Below are positions 1 through 11,329 of a stretch of 64,000 bases of DNA, piece after piece; the stretch's first letter is position 1, and every line of letters begins with the position of its first letter. This DNA is from Limonium bicolor (lineage: Eukaryota > Streptophyta > Magnoliopsida > Caryophyllales > Plumbaginaceae), in NCBI GenBank assembly GCA_023374045.1, contig CM041779.1:272923258-272987257 (forward strand), in the 5' to 3' direction. Both the position numbers and the translations under genes were made by a program. Below the pieces are notes generated by a model, which was not told the origin of the DNA, did no database searches, and saw nothing but the letters and a program-made list of their open reading frames with translations.

Positions 1-1093
1 GGTGCAGTAAAACATTATGAACCAAACTCCTCCCCGGAACAAAAGCCCCTTGGCATTCATCCACTATATCAGAAAGAACCTCTCTCAATCTCGCTGTCAA
101 AATCTTTGAGATAATTTTATAGATCATATTACAGCAAGATATGGGCCTCAAATCCTTAACATAACTAGGATTAGCCACTTTTGGAATTAAAGTAACCAAA
201 GTCGCATTAATCTGCTTAAGAATCTTCCTTGTCTTGAAAAAATCCTTAACTTCATTCACCACATCATCACCAATGAAATGCCAACAAGCCTTAAAAAACA
301 TTGCATTGTACCCGTCAGGACCCGGGGCCTTATTATTGTCAATGGATTTAACAGCTTGCCAAATCTCCTCCTTTGTAACTTCTCTAACAAGCTTCACATT
401 TTGTTCATGTTTCACAATACCTCCTATCTTAAAAACCTCCTGGTTAACTGGAACAGTAGTTTTACATTCCCCAAGCAGCTTCTTATAGAACTCCAAGATA
501 TGATCTTCAATCTCTATATCTAGCACCATCTTAGACCCTTGATCATCAAACAAAGCCACTATTCTCGATATACTCTTCCTAGCATTCATCACACTACTAA
601 AATATTTACTAGTAGTATCACCCAACTGCAACCAATCAATTTTTGCCTGCTGAGCCACTTGACTGTGCAGCTGAGACATACAATCACTATACTCTTTTAG
701 CAGCCTCTTTTCCTTTTGGATTTCTTCAACATCAAAAGGCTTCCTAATCAGATTCATTTGGGAAATATGAAGCATCTCCCTCTTCTCCTCAAGCTTTCTT
801 CTAAGATTACAAAATTTCTGCTTATTAAGCCTTTTAAGTTCTGGCTTTAACATCTGTAACTTCTTTACCACTTGATACATAGCACAACCCTTAATAGGTT
901 TCTCCCAAACACCACACACCACTTGAGAAAAGCTTTCATCCGCACACCAAACATTTTTAAATCTAAACAAAGGAGGGGGGACACCTAATCGTTTATCCAT
1001 AAAAATAGTAGCAGGGGTGTGGTCAGAAATATCCGCTGACCTAAATTCTGCATAAGAATCCATAAAATGCAACAACCATGCCTCATTCACTAA
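1..1093 (-). pseudogene. LINE ORF2: end of endonuclease and start of reverse transcriptase, partial
   Basis: A minus-strand frame stays open from about 1093 to the left edge, roughly 360 codons. It begins with the endonuclease C-terminal motif SDH (1019-1027), continues through a charged linker, and enters the reverse transcriptase: KAPGPDGY at 308-331, TLVTLIPK near 195, RPISCC at 132-149 and GAFVPGRS near 25. These are fingers/palm blocks of plant L1 reverse transcriptases. The YADD catalytic box would lie beyond position 1. This stretch is uninterrupted, but the frameshift at its right end uncouples it from the rest of ORF2. Confidence 0.9.
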
Positions 1094-1095
1094 CA

Positions 1096-1690
1096 CCTAT
1101 CCAAATTGAGTAATTCCTGACTGAGGCTTCCTTTATTACACCAAGTATAAAAGGATCCAACAAACTGCAAGTCCTGGACCTCAATATCGATACTGCACTC
1201 TACGAAGTCCTCACAACCAGCACACTGTTTCACATCATTAAGTGTTTTCTCATTATTAAACAACATACAATTAAAATCACCAAGCACTACCCACGGTTTA
1301 TTCACCACTTTTATACTTCTTAAGCCACTCCACAATTGACTTCTATCCTCCTCTTTATTATATGCATAAACGAAGGTTGCATGAAAATCTTTACCTCCTT
1401 TAGGAGTAACACAACAATGGATGTACTGGCTAGTCTTAACTAAACAAGCAACATCCTGTTATATCATATTTCCATAGGACAAGCACTTTACAATTTTTAT
1501 CATGCTCCTCATTTGAAATTACTTCCCAGTTTCTAAAATACTTCTTAACCCCTTCCATACTCTTCCCCCTAACCCTAGTTTCACAAACTCCCATAAGGCT
1601 AACTTTATTTTCAGAACAGAGGTGAGCAACCGTTGCCCTTTTATTTGGGTCATTAAGACCCCTAATATTCTATACGGCTATCTGCATCTA
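1096..1690 (-). pseudogene. LINE ORF2 endonuclease domain (APE-like), broken
   Basis: The minus strand encodes the N-terminal nicking endonuclease of LINE ORF2: NIRGLNDPNKR near 1650, MGVCETRV near 1590, LGDFNCMLF near 1270, and FVGSFYTWCNKG near 1140. These match the usual order of catalytic blocks in plant L1 endonucleases. At least three lesions are visible: a stop where a Trp is normally found before NIRGLN (about 1665), a frame change near 1450, and a one-base loss near 1096 directly after LDR, which throws the frame off before the SDH motif. The protein would nick target DNA to start reverse transcription. Confidence 0.85.
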
Positions 1691-2029
1691 ACCATTTGGC
1701 TTTTTCTGTACCGCGCCCCTCCCCATTGACTTCTTGATAATCTGATCCCCCTGTTCCTCCTCCACCATTTCACTCCACTTCTTTTTACTGTCGCCACCAC
1801 TAGGACCAGTCTTCTTTTTACTCATAACCTTCTAGCCACTGTCCTCCTTACTTCTGGTAATACTATTATCCCCTCCCTTGCTGCTACATTCACCTTTATT
1901 TCCCTCATTGCTTTTAGCTTCACCATACCCCTATCTTTCTTATTGCAAACAACTTCTTTAGTACTTACATCCCCCACATTTACGTTGCTGTCATCCACCA
2001 ACAGACAGCTACTGTCCCTCGATTTTCCT

Positions 2030-2690
2030 TCCTTTGGGCACTTTTTAACCAGATGTCCAAACTTCTAACATCCCCTACACAACCACGGTTTCCACTCATA
2101 CACAATTTTTTGTGTAAACTTCCTACCGTTAGGCCCAACCAAAATGATCTCATTCTGAAACTTTGCATCCGCTGCAATCTCAACAAGAATACGAGCATAA
2201 GCAATCCTTTCTTTATTTGTTGTACATTTATCCGCAAAAAGGGGCTTACCCAGTTTACTCGCAATCCTGCCAAGCATCCGAGGAGTCCAAAAATGTAAAT
2301 CTAGTTGCGGTAACTGAATCCAGATAGGAGTAGCAGCCAAATTTGCCATATCCAACAGACACCCAGGTTCCCACGGTTTCAGGATTAACGGATGCCCCCT
2401 GAAAAACCATGGCCCCTCCTCCAATACTCTATGTTTCTGCTCCTCTCTCTCAAAACGAAAGATGAAAACACCTCTATCATTATAAAAACCTGCGGGATCT
2501 CAATACTAGCCTATTTTTCCTTAAAAAAAATTTCCATAGTAGAGAAGGGAAGTTTCATACCGAGAATTGCACCAGTAAGAACCGCTTTCCAATACTCGCG
2601 TCCCTCCTCCACCTCCTCCAAGGAGAAACACATTTCATCGAAATCGCTTTCACTAAACGTTTACAGCGGCCGACACTCTTCTCTATTCTG
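2030..2690 (-). pseudogene. LINE ORF1: DUF4283 domain plus CCHC zinc knuckle
   Basis: Translation of the minus strand gives a DUF4283-like region: a FSLEEVEEGREYWK segment near 2630, then EGPWFFRGHPLILKPWEPG and a stretch ending VYEWKPWLCRGC. This domain binds RNA in plant LINE ORF1 proteins. A zinc knuckle of the form C-x2-C-x4-H-x4-C follows at 2035-2079, but a TAG stop at 2065-2067 falls directly after its second Cys, where related proteins carry a coding residue. Another stop lies upstream near 2520. The domain is easily recognised but cannot be made as one protein. Confidence 0.8.
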
Positions 2691-2743
2691 ATTGTTCGCA
2701 ACTACCATACTCCAGGAGCGAGGCAATTATCCACTCCAACACT

Positions 2744-3028
2744 CTACCCGTCCTGAATCGCCTTTCCCCCTTCTTTCTCTTCATTTATCCTTTTTCCCCC
2801 ACCAGAGACTCCCGCATCCGCAGTAGAAGCCTTCAAATCTCCTTCGCTAGGAAACTTTTTTGAAACATCCGCAATCGTATCCGCCACCCCATCGAATTTC
2901 TCGTCACTACATCCCGCTCTCTCCATCGCTCCACCTACAGATCCACTATTTCTACCACCCAACTTTGAACCAGAAGCGATTATAGTATGCGATGAGATAA
3001 TTTTGGTCGGTTTCCTCCCTCTTGCCAT
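2744..3028 (-). pseudogene. LINE ORF1 N-terminal segment
   Basis: A 94-residue open frame begins at an ATG 28 bp inside the apparent 5' end of the LINE. It is low-complexity, rich in Gly, Ser, Lys and Ala, starts MARGRKPTK, and has no fold I recognise. Such a disordered basic leader is normal upstream of the DUF4283 domain in plant LINE ORF1. A stop at 2744 cuts it off from the DUF4283 region, which resumes about 50 bp downstream in the minus-strand direction. The start is chosen because it is the first ATG and fits the element boundary. Confidence 0.6.
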
Positions 3029-3056
3029 AATGCAAGGCGCCGATCAGATTAGGGTT

Positions 3057-4168
3057 TAGTTTTAGTGATTTTACTACTACATATAAGTTCACTTGGGGTT
3101 ATTTTTGTTCATCAATATTTTCCAGCAATAAGATATTCGGTGCAAGTTTAATGTTGCTCCAAGGATGCACCCATTGATGCACTACAACTTATTGGGGTAA
3201 CTTTTCAGGCTGCACTATTTGTAAAGCTCTATGGGTGTAAAGACTACTTGCACCAATTGATCAAATCCTAACAGTGCACTTAAATATTGCACTAAATGAT
3301 GCTAGTCGATTAGTGCATGTTCGGTGGGTTTCATCGCTTGATCAATAGCAAAGGGTGCGAGTTATTTTGTTGCACCGCTTGAGAAATAGCAAATAGTGTG
3401 ACTTATTGTGGTATCCCGTTTGATCTCCTTTTGATAGTTAACTATTGGTGCAAAATTTATTTCTTGCACCAATTGATGTGTACAAATAGGGCATTAATGA
3501 CATTGCACCACTTGGTGCATAAATATGCTAACACACTACTAAACACAAAAAGGGCAAACCTTAAAAGTCGCACTAATAAATATGGAGCAACAGGAACATA
3601 GTGATATATTGCACTATTTGATATCCTTCCATTAGTACATTTACTGTTATTACTCTGTTTGATATCACATTTGGGGCAAAAATGAGTTACCCTATTTGAT
3701 CTTTTAGATTTGAAACAAAAATCCTGCATAGGTAATTTTCATTCCATTTCATCTTTTACTATTATTATATAATCTATAACAAAACATGAAAATTAAAAAA
3801 AAAATGAGTCAAAATATTATATATTATTTTCCATATACAATGTAATTTCATTTTGTTTCTACACATAGGTAATTTTCATGTTTCTACACATCAATGAAGC
3901 ATACAAAAACTGTTTATAAAAGCATAATACAACAATTGTTTCAACTGTTCAGAAACATGAAAATTCTAAAAGACAAGTCTCAGCGTCTAGTATCCTCTTC
4001 TTCCATCAAGAGTTAAATACAACAACAATTGCTTCAAAAATTTGATGGCCTTTGCATACATGAGAGTGAAATGAAACTATTAAGAACTATTCTATGCTAT
4101 TGTTCAAAAATGTCAGAAATAGCATGGTATGCCAGTTGAAACTTTGAGGCAATTATAGAGTGCAGAAG
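3057..4168. other. AT-rich non-coding DNA with a recurring TGCAC(C)-type phrase
   Basis: No gene is supported. Between about 3160 and 3640 variants of TGCACCAATTGAT recur irregularly (near 3167, 3211, 3254, 3286, 3372, 3450, 3464, 3504 and 3610), mostly 30-110 bp apart, which looks like a decayed repeat or part of an unrecognised element. Beyond 3730 the sequence is plain AT-rich; the phrase TAGGTAATTTTCAT occurs twice (3729 and 3866). Confidence 0.5.
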
Positions 4169-4173
4169 GTATG

Positions 4174-5673
4174 TGCTGACAAGATTTTTAGTAGGGGAAA
4201 TTATATACAAAATAAACAAAAGAATTCTACTAACTCTAATACGGGTAGCAAAAATCCCGGCCAGAGTAAAGTGTAAGTAAATTACGACCAAGAGTATCGA
4301 ACCCAAGAGACTTAATAGAAAATTAGTCATAATCCTTAGTAATTGCCTAGTTCTAATAAAAAGGGGGGGGGGGAAATGATCATAAATTCAAATTAGAATA
4401 ACTAACTAATGATCTAACTAAATGGTTATTTACAACGAATTATCCTAGGTTCGGGATTATAATCAACCTAATTGAGAATATGATTACAAAATTTTATTGA
4501 CAAGGCTCGAATTAACCAAACACATGAACGCGCCGGACGTCCTGCCGGACATGAAATGCACAACACATTCAAAGACTTTGAATGCGCCGGACATCAGACA
4601 CCCGACAAGACCAAAATGTCAATACTTTTTCCAGTTTCGGATTCAAAATAGGAAACTCACAATCCATTATCGAATCCAGCAAATGTTATGCCAATAATCA
4701 AACAAGACAGTGGAGACTATAAGGGTTAATTCCTAATCTTAAGTGTCATCTCCTAATTTGTAGTAGAGAATGGTAAAGATCACTAAGATTTTTACAACCC
4801 ATACTACCCTTGTTTGATTAACAAAAATGCAGAACTTTGAATGAAGAGAATAAGTGGCCAACACATTCAACTTTTGCCTAAAGAGCAAAAATCTTAATTA
4901 ACACTTGTAAATATATTGAATGATCATATTGTTTACAAAGAAGATTCATCCCTAACGAAGGATAATCAGAAACTCTACTCAACCAACCACATATATAATT
5001 ACAAGAAGAGTACAAAGAGAAAAAAAGAATCAAACTTAGTGAGAATTCCCTTGAACCCGATAGAAACCTTCTCCTCGTCGTGGATGGATGTGCAGATCTC
5101 CTTGGTAGAAGTGGTACGGTATTCTGTGGAAAATGAGTTGGGGATAATGAGTGTTGAACCTCCCAAATGATGCAGACCTTCGGCCTATTTATAGACTTCA
5201 ATTTCCACATGTGCCGGAAGTCATGCCGGATAGGAATACCCGGCATCAGTTGGTTTTTAACGGTCAATTAAACCGCCAAAACCAGCGAAACGAAGCTTGT
5301 GCCGGACAGGGGATGTCCGGTACCACACCTGGCATCAGTTACTTTGTTAACGGTAATTAACTGCTAACTTCTGGTCAAACGAGATGACTTATCCGCTTGT
5401 GCCAGCTAGGGAATGCCCGGCACAGCATCCGGAAAATCCTTTACGCTGCTCCAAACTCAATGCCGTGAATTGGACATCCAACATTATGCCCAGCAAAACT
5501 CATCCTTTGATTAGAGATTTATTCCTAACACGAAAACATAGCAAACATAAGTCTTAACTTATAAAATGAACTTTGTATGTAAGATAATATAAAAAACTAG
5601 CTCTTTTAACCTTATTTTAATTAATTTTCCTATGATTCTAACTCCTAAAATATGATAAGTCTGAGGCTTATCA
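4174..5673 (-). mobile_element. solo LTR, 1500 bp, GTATG target duplication
   Basis: The segment starts TGCTGACAAG and ends GAGGCTTATCA, so it has TG...CA termini, and is flanked by the 5-bp direct repeat GTATG at 4169-4173 and 5674-5678. A TATA box on the minus strand (5185-5194) fits an LTR whose transcribed strand is minus, starting TGATAAGCC. No primer site, polypurine tract or second LTR lies next to it. It is the usual scar left when the two LTRs of an element recombine and delete the interior. Short GC-rich dyads (TGCCGGACA/TGTCCGGTA type) lie at 4530-4605 and 5211-5432. Confidence 0.85.
5185..5194 (-). promoter_or_regulatory. TATA box of the solo LTR
   Basis: CTATAAATAG on the minus strand, inside the solo LTR about 480 bp from its 5' end, is a near-ideal plant TATA box. 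Transcription would start about 30 bp to its left. Confidence 0.6.
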
Positions 5674-5830
5674 GTATGAATTAATGTTGTCTAATCTAGT
5701 TTAATAGCATGTTTCAATCAAAGATTAAAAACCAAACTCAAGCAGATGTTATCAATAGCTAATGAACTCGGCTGCTTACAACAATCAAATAGATGTTTCG
5801 GTTTGCTTTTGCAATGCTCAGATATCAACA

Positions 5831-5919
5831 GTAGCAGCAATGCTCATATAGCAACATCATCAAAATTGCGCATAAACCAGGAAGAATTTAGATGATAAAC
5901 AACAAAAGCAGAGGGTATG
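5831..5919. repeat. direct repeat, left copy
   Basis: About 89 bp, from GTAGCAGCAATGCTC to GAGGGTATG. The core AACCAGGAAGAATTTAGATG and what follows recur almost unchanged at 6651-6737. The two copies are 0.8 kb apart and bracket a segment containing a possible retroposon tail. Confidence 0.75.
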
Positions 5920-6039
5920 CTCAGATAGAAGGCTCTTGCATAGATACAAAAAAATCTTCATCTTTAAGCCCACTATTAAATGTAAGAGATATGTCTCATA
6001 CTAAAAGGGAGCCAAAACAAAAGCACCATTGCAACTCAA

Positions 6040-6393
6040 GTCAAGCTTGGAGTTTGGAGATGGACAAAAGTTTGGTGGAAGGATTTCCCAATTTCGTGTG
6101 GTGTCTGTGTCGGCCTATCGTCACTAAAAGACTATGTGTAGGATCGTGTTTTGCTTTATGTGTTTGGTTGTATTTGGTTGTTTTTTGGAACTCGTATTGG
6201 CTCCCATATTTTCTAGTTGGCTAAGTAGGGATGTATTTGGACATGGTGGGTACTCTTTTTCCTCCATAAGTTTTTTCCCATTGGGTTTTACTTGTGGAGG
6301 TTTTAATGAGGCCCGTTACACCAGTCCGCCTGTTTTCCAGGACTATCTTTTCATATAATAAATGGCTACTAGCCCAAATTATGAAAAAAAAAC
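6040..6393 (+). mobile_element. possible 5'-truncated retroposon 3' end
   Basis: A T- and G-rich stretch resembles the 3' untranslated tail of plant retroposons: GGGTTTTACTTGTGGAGG, then TTTTAATGAGGCCC, then an AATAAA-like ATAATAAATGG, ending in nine A (6385-6393). No reverse transcriptase frame is visible and I could not define target duplications. It could equally be the 3' end of a decayed transcript. Call made on composition and order only. Confidence 0.35.
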
Positions 6394-6650
6394 ATGGATG
6401 AAAGAAGAAATCTGAAAGCTAATGAACTACTACAATGCACTTCATCTACACTAGTAAAAATTAGTGATAGATGCATGTCTTTTAAATCAAGAAACAACAA
6501 ATTATAAATGCTAATGATGACATTTAGGATCAAACTGCTCATATGTACTCATTAGTAGCAGCATAAAACAAGGGTGAAATGGTATAGTTTCAATGTGAAA
6601 ACCTACTAAAAAGTTCAACAATGTAGTAGCAGCAATGCTCAGGTAGCAGC

Positions 6651-6737
6651 AGCAGCAATGCTCAGATAGCAGCAGCAACATAATTGCACAGAAACCAGGA
6701 AGAATTTAGATGATAAACAACAAAAGTAGAGGGTATG
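6651..6737. repeat. direct repeat, right copy
   Basis: Second copy of the repeat at 5831-5919, with a slightly expanded AGCAGC/CTCAGATAGC run at its left side. It suggests a local duplication. Confidence 0.75.
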
Positions 6738-7264
6738 TATAACAATCTTAGCATATGGGACTTAGACCTTGTTAAAAGACAAGCAATAGAGACATGAACA
6801 AATACATGAACGGAGAAAGTAGGCCAAACCAAACAACAAAGATATGAACAAAGAACTTACTAAACTGTTGTAAGTAGATTATCGTCATATAAACATAGCT
6901 CCTTATGAGTTGTTAGCATTAATTAACAAACAAAAAGGAGAAACAAGCAAGTACTTGTGTTATCCTACAACACTTGTTGACTTTTATAACGCAAAATGCT
7001 ACACTACAAAAATATTAATTTGACAAACAATTTCTCATCCCAGTCCATATAACAGAAACAACACAGCAGTACCAAATTATTTCATCTTACTTTATCATAT
7101 TGCATCCAGAATAGAGAAGAGATCCAATAAAGCATAATAACAATAGGCATCACTATACTTCTTATTGTCTGAAATAATTGCCTTCATATAAAACTACCAC
7201 TTACTTTTATAAACAAACATGAAAGTTAATGTTTGTAAACGTACCTGCAAATTTACTGAACATC

Positions 7265-7500
7265 TATAACATTTCTACTTTTAGATAAACCCGTAGTTTT
7301 TCTTCCCTCTTTAAAGCTTCTTGCTTATTACTTTCAACTTTAGCCCGCAACTCTACCTCCCGCTCCCTAGCCTCTTACTCCCATTTCTCAATCTCAGCTC
7401 TTAATTCTTGTCCACTCTCCCTTGCTTCTCTTATTTCCCTTTCAATTTCAGCTCTCATCTCTTTCTTTCTCTCCTTTAGTTATTCAATCTGCCATCTTCC
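7265..7500 (-). pseudogene. broken coiled-coil coding fragment
   Basis: The minus strand reads as a strongly charged helical segment: KERKKEMRAEIEREIREARES, then GQELRAEIEKWE, a stop, then EAREREVELRAKVESNKQEA and a terminal stop near 7267. The heptad-like Glu/Lys/Arg pattern indicates a coiled coil. Two internal stops (about 7376 and just upstream of 7490) show it is not functional. Coiled-coil tails like this end many plant En/Spm-type transposase-associated proteins, but that assignment is a guess; a host gene relic is equally possible. It ends about 220 bp from the A element. Confidence 0.4.
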
Positions 7501-8292
7501 TACTCTCGCCGTTACAACAACTGAATAAAAGAAGGATTATAAAATGCAAAGGTAGAGTATTTGCCCCTCAAGATGAACCAGAAGTTGCAAGAGTTTGCTT
7601 CCTAAGACAGATAGTAGAGATATTTTTGTTCTACTATTAATCACCTTAATTCTTTATATAAGACAATATGATGTAAAAGCTGGATTCTTCTCTCATAGAT
7701 TTAGGATGTACGGTTCTGTAACACCCCTACCGCTAATCCCGTCATTACCGTCTAGTCTCCTCGTACTTACATACTTACGCAGTGGATACTTTCTTACACA
7801 ACGGCGGGTGATACAATACCGTTAGCCACCCACTTGACTAACAAGGCCTACTTCCATTACAGCATCGGTCTGATGGACCGGAATACCCGAGTACTAAACA
7901 AATACAATCCATACTTCATTTACAAACTGAGTACTACAATTCTCCATTCAATACATTGCTCAATCCTTACCTTACAATATATCGAGTATCCCTAGTACAA
8001 TACCAAAATTCAACACTTCCACATGTCTATACATACTCCTTAAGAGTCATCATATAACCAATTCCTCACAATTCAACATACTTTTCCAAATACAAAAATG
8101 GTGTACCATTTGTACACATACGATTCAAAAGGCTACAAGCCTTATACAATTCTTTACTATCCACAAATCATCCCTAGCTAACTAGGTATAGCAGTCGGTC
8201 TCTTACAACGACCATAACAGGTTCGGGTACCTGTAAAATAAAAACAGTGCCCCAAGGGGCTCAGCAAAAAGCTGCATTTGAAATCCACATAC

Positions 8293-8297
8293 CCCGC
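8293..8297. repeat. element C target duplication, left
   Basis: CCCGC directly before the first LTR. Matched at 40075-40079. The empty site in the other LTR of A has a single CCCGC at 59733-59737. Confidence 0.93.
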
Positions 8298-8830
8298 TGT
8301 AGACACCAAAAATTCTCACCCCATAAAGCAAGTTCTGAAATCATTAATGCAATAAGAGGGGTCGTCGCCTTTCTTTTTTTTAAAACATATTAACGTGCGT
8401 GCTAAGACGAAACCATCATTTTATAATCTTTTTTCAAAACATTTCAAAAAAAAAACACAATTCTTCGAAAATGAATTTCCATCGACAGTCCAGTTTCAAG
8501 GTCGTCCCCTTTTGTTTATTCACTTATTTTACTATCTTATTTTGTTTTGTTTATGTTCTATTTATTTTATTTACATTCCTTTATTGTATGACTCTAAAAA
8601 AGAAAACATTTCATTTTATTAGATTGATTTTTTTTTTTTCGTTTAACTGTATATCACTGTTTAGAACAATAACATTGTTGAAGAATCTATTTAGTTTAAA
8701 GTAGAGCCCAATATTCTTTCCCACATTTGAACAGACCCAATTTGCTCTCAACCCAATTCTTCCACAACCCACTCGATCAAGCCCATGTCTTCATTAACCA
8801 ATTTTGTCTTTCTATCCAGAACACCATCCC

Positions 8831-8864
8831 AACCCTAGGTCACACCAGTGTTGCCTTTATAAAC
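8831..8864 (+). promoter_or_regulatory. element C promoter: telo-box and TATA box, LTR 1
   Basis: AACCCTA (8831-8837, telo-box type) is followed by TTTATAAAC (8856-8864). Two AGCCCA (site II type) motifs lie upstream at 8705 and 8780. Start of transcription would be near 8890, leaving only about 590 bp of U3 and about 5.2 kb of R-U5. Confidence 0.6.
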
Positions 8865-11329
8865 TGAAAAAGAAACCGGGAGGACTACAGTGCTCTTCCT
8901 CAAAAATCAACAGCCGACACCAATCCCAAAAACAATTCTCCTCGGTTCATACATACTCCTTCGTTCTTCTCTACTGTCTACCGATCAATCTCTTCACCCT
9001 CTTCTTCACAATTCCCTTGCACCCATACTGGCAACAAGAAACAGTACGCTCCGAACTTCCTCCATCCCATCTCCTTCATTCCCGGTACCCAGAACAAGGA
9101 AGATACATGTTCGGTATTCTTCGTTCTCTTCACGTAGCTGACATTGACTACCAAGGAGCGCACAAACGAATACGCCTTCCTCAGCCTCTTCAACAAACCA
9201 ACACTGCTCTATTCCTCTGTTGGAAGCTAGTTTTCGAAGCAGTAGTCGTCTCGTCCTCTCTTCATTCTTTTCGTTTCGTTAAAACTCCCGAGTCGGGGCT
9301 TTGAATTTCTATTTCGCATGCCCCTAGTCTCCGTGGAGAACAAGAAAACGGTTTCTGATTTCCACACATCACCGTGTATTTTCCTCGTATAATCCCAGAG
9401 TGAACTGTAAGAGGTTTGGCTTTATGTTTCGGTTTCGTTAGAAGTTTGATGTTTAGAGTGACATTTTTTTTCGTTTTGTTGCCATGCTTTATATTTGCTT
9501 CGGTTGTATTATCTTCATTTCTATTTTTTGTATCTCACAGCAAATGACCAGAGTTTTAATTCTAGATGCTATTTGACCGTTCTCATTTTTTTTAGTACCT
9601 CCTCCCTTTACTCTTCTACTGCTTCTGCTTGTATGCGATTTTCTGGGTGAATGCCCTGCCTGGTATGGACGTTGAAGTTCATGAACAGGAGAAGGAAGCG
9701 TACATAATGTTTGGTTTTATACATTTGAATCCATCTGTTCATACACTGCTGTAATAATAACTTGTGAAGGGAAGTAGACCGGTCCATTTCCAGTCTTGCG
9801 ATTACTGGGTCCGGTTAAGTGCTCGAGTTCCTGGAAGTACCACCAAGCTGAAACAGGTTTTATTTCTTCTTTGTTGTGAATCTTCCAACAGAACCCCAGA
9901 ACTCTCACCAGTTTAGATCTCATCTATCTGTTTGTGTCGTGTGTTGTACAGGGGATACTCGTTTTCTTTTTTTTTTTATGTTTTGCAGGGCGTCGACATC
10001 ATCACTGAATCGTCATGAGCATACCGATATCTCACAATCTAGGCTCATTTTATTCATCCCTTCAACCCTTCATTTATGGTTTCATTTCTTTGTGTTGATG
10101 TTATTCTGCCTGGTCGATGTCTAATCCAGAGCACCTGTTGTTTACGAATTGAACTTTGCAGGAGATTCCATCGATTTCCTGGTACATGACTCCTCTAACC
10201 CAAATGATCCTTTGTTTGCTGTTTGAATGGGTGTTATCTACCAACGACGATATTGTCTGTTTATCAATGTTACTTTGTGAACGTAATCCTATTTGGTCGA
10301 TTTGAACTCGTGCAGATATCCTTTTGTTTTTACTCTGCGCTATGTTGTCTGAGTTAGCTAATGCCTTGATATAAGACGTTTGATCTCGTAATCCTCACGC
10401 ATGTCTGTTAATAGCTGCTTCTGGTTAGGACCTTACTGAAAGGGGAGATTTAAGCTGCGTTCAAGGAAAATATGTATGTAGGAAAGAGGGGTAATGAATC
10501 TGGTAGCTAAAAAAGGGAGTTACCGTTTGCCTGGTGTCCTTTTTGTGTTTTCAGTTAAAAGACTTTGTTGATCAGTTTTATGTCGGGTAACTGATGAATC
10601 GAGGAATAGTCGGTTGCCGAAGCAGAATGGAAATAAAAGAATGAAAAGAAGAAGTTCTTGGCGTGTTCTGTAAAAAATGGTTTAATTTGTGTATAACTCT
10701 TATCTTTGTATTTGGCTGGCGATTGGTAATATCGTTAATAAGATGATTTAATCTAATCCTGGTGTGCTTTATGAACTCTTTAATTAGGAAGAAATTGACT
10801 CGTTTGTTTAAGTATAACTTATCTGCCTTCTCTGATTCAATCTGTAGTTCATTTATGTTGTTTGCTCTCGATGTATCTCTGTGTTGTACGTATCCGCATT
10901 ATACATTCAATTTTACTGTATACCCAATTCATCTTTGTATTCCGATCTTTATTCATTTAAGCCCTAGTTATCACCCTTAGGACCTTTCACATTGACAGAA
11001 AAGTTTCGGATGTATTATCGCTCCACACCTAACGGGTCTCTCATTCGTTTCGTGGGACAATAATCTCCTATAACTTCATAAAACACTCGAACCACCTTTA
11101 TATGTGTATAAGAACAAAAGCTTTAAAAACAAGCCCTTAAGGCTATTTTAGGAGGGCATAGGATGTGAAACCACCCCATGCCTAGCGGGTCTCTCATTCG
11201 CTTTATGTGGGTGGAATCCTCCTTTGCCTTCAACACACCCATAATCAAGAGTTAATAAATCAATGATTTGATCCATCCCACTTGTTAATATCTCACCAAT
11301 CAAGCTCAAAATCAATAAGCCCCATCTTT

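Larger units (their letters stand above)
1..3056 (-). mobile_element. L1-type LINE, 3' half beyond the window
   Basis: A plant non-LTR retrotransposon read from right to left. In order it shows an ORF1 start at 3028, a DUF4283-type RNA-binding region, a CCHC zinc knuckle, an apurinic-type endonuclease with its SDH motif, and the start of a reverse transcriptase that runs off position 1. This domain order is that of plant L1 elements, which copy themselves by target-primed reverse transcription. Frameshifts and stops interrupt it, so this copy is dead. The 5' end is near 3030-3056, just upstream of the first ATG; the 3' tail and the target duplications cannot be seen. Confidence 0.93.
5679..7264. 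other. AT-rich intergenic DNA
   Basis: Apart from the direct repeat and the possible retroposon tail annotated separately, I see no supported gene. There are short AGC/CAG-rich runs (6625-6685) and otherwise plain AT-rich sequence typical of plant intergenic DNA. Confidence 0.5.

Noticed and set aside
7712..7716. A 5-bp target duplication for element A
   Set aside because: GGTTC on the left against GTTCA on the right do not match as 5 bp; only GTTC abuts both ends, so a 4-bp or slightly mutated duplication is reported instead.
8804..9304. Plus-strand open frame of about 166 codons repeated in all three LTRs of C
   Set aside because: It starts at a non-ATG codon upstream of the predicted transcription start, has no domain, and small gaps change its frame in the other LTRs (21779-22276 and 34789-35288). 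Better read as leader sequence.
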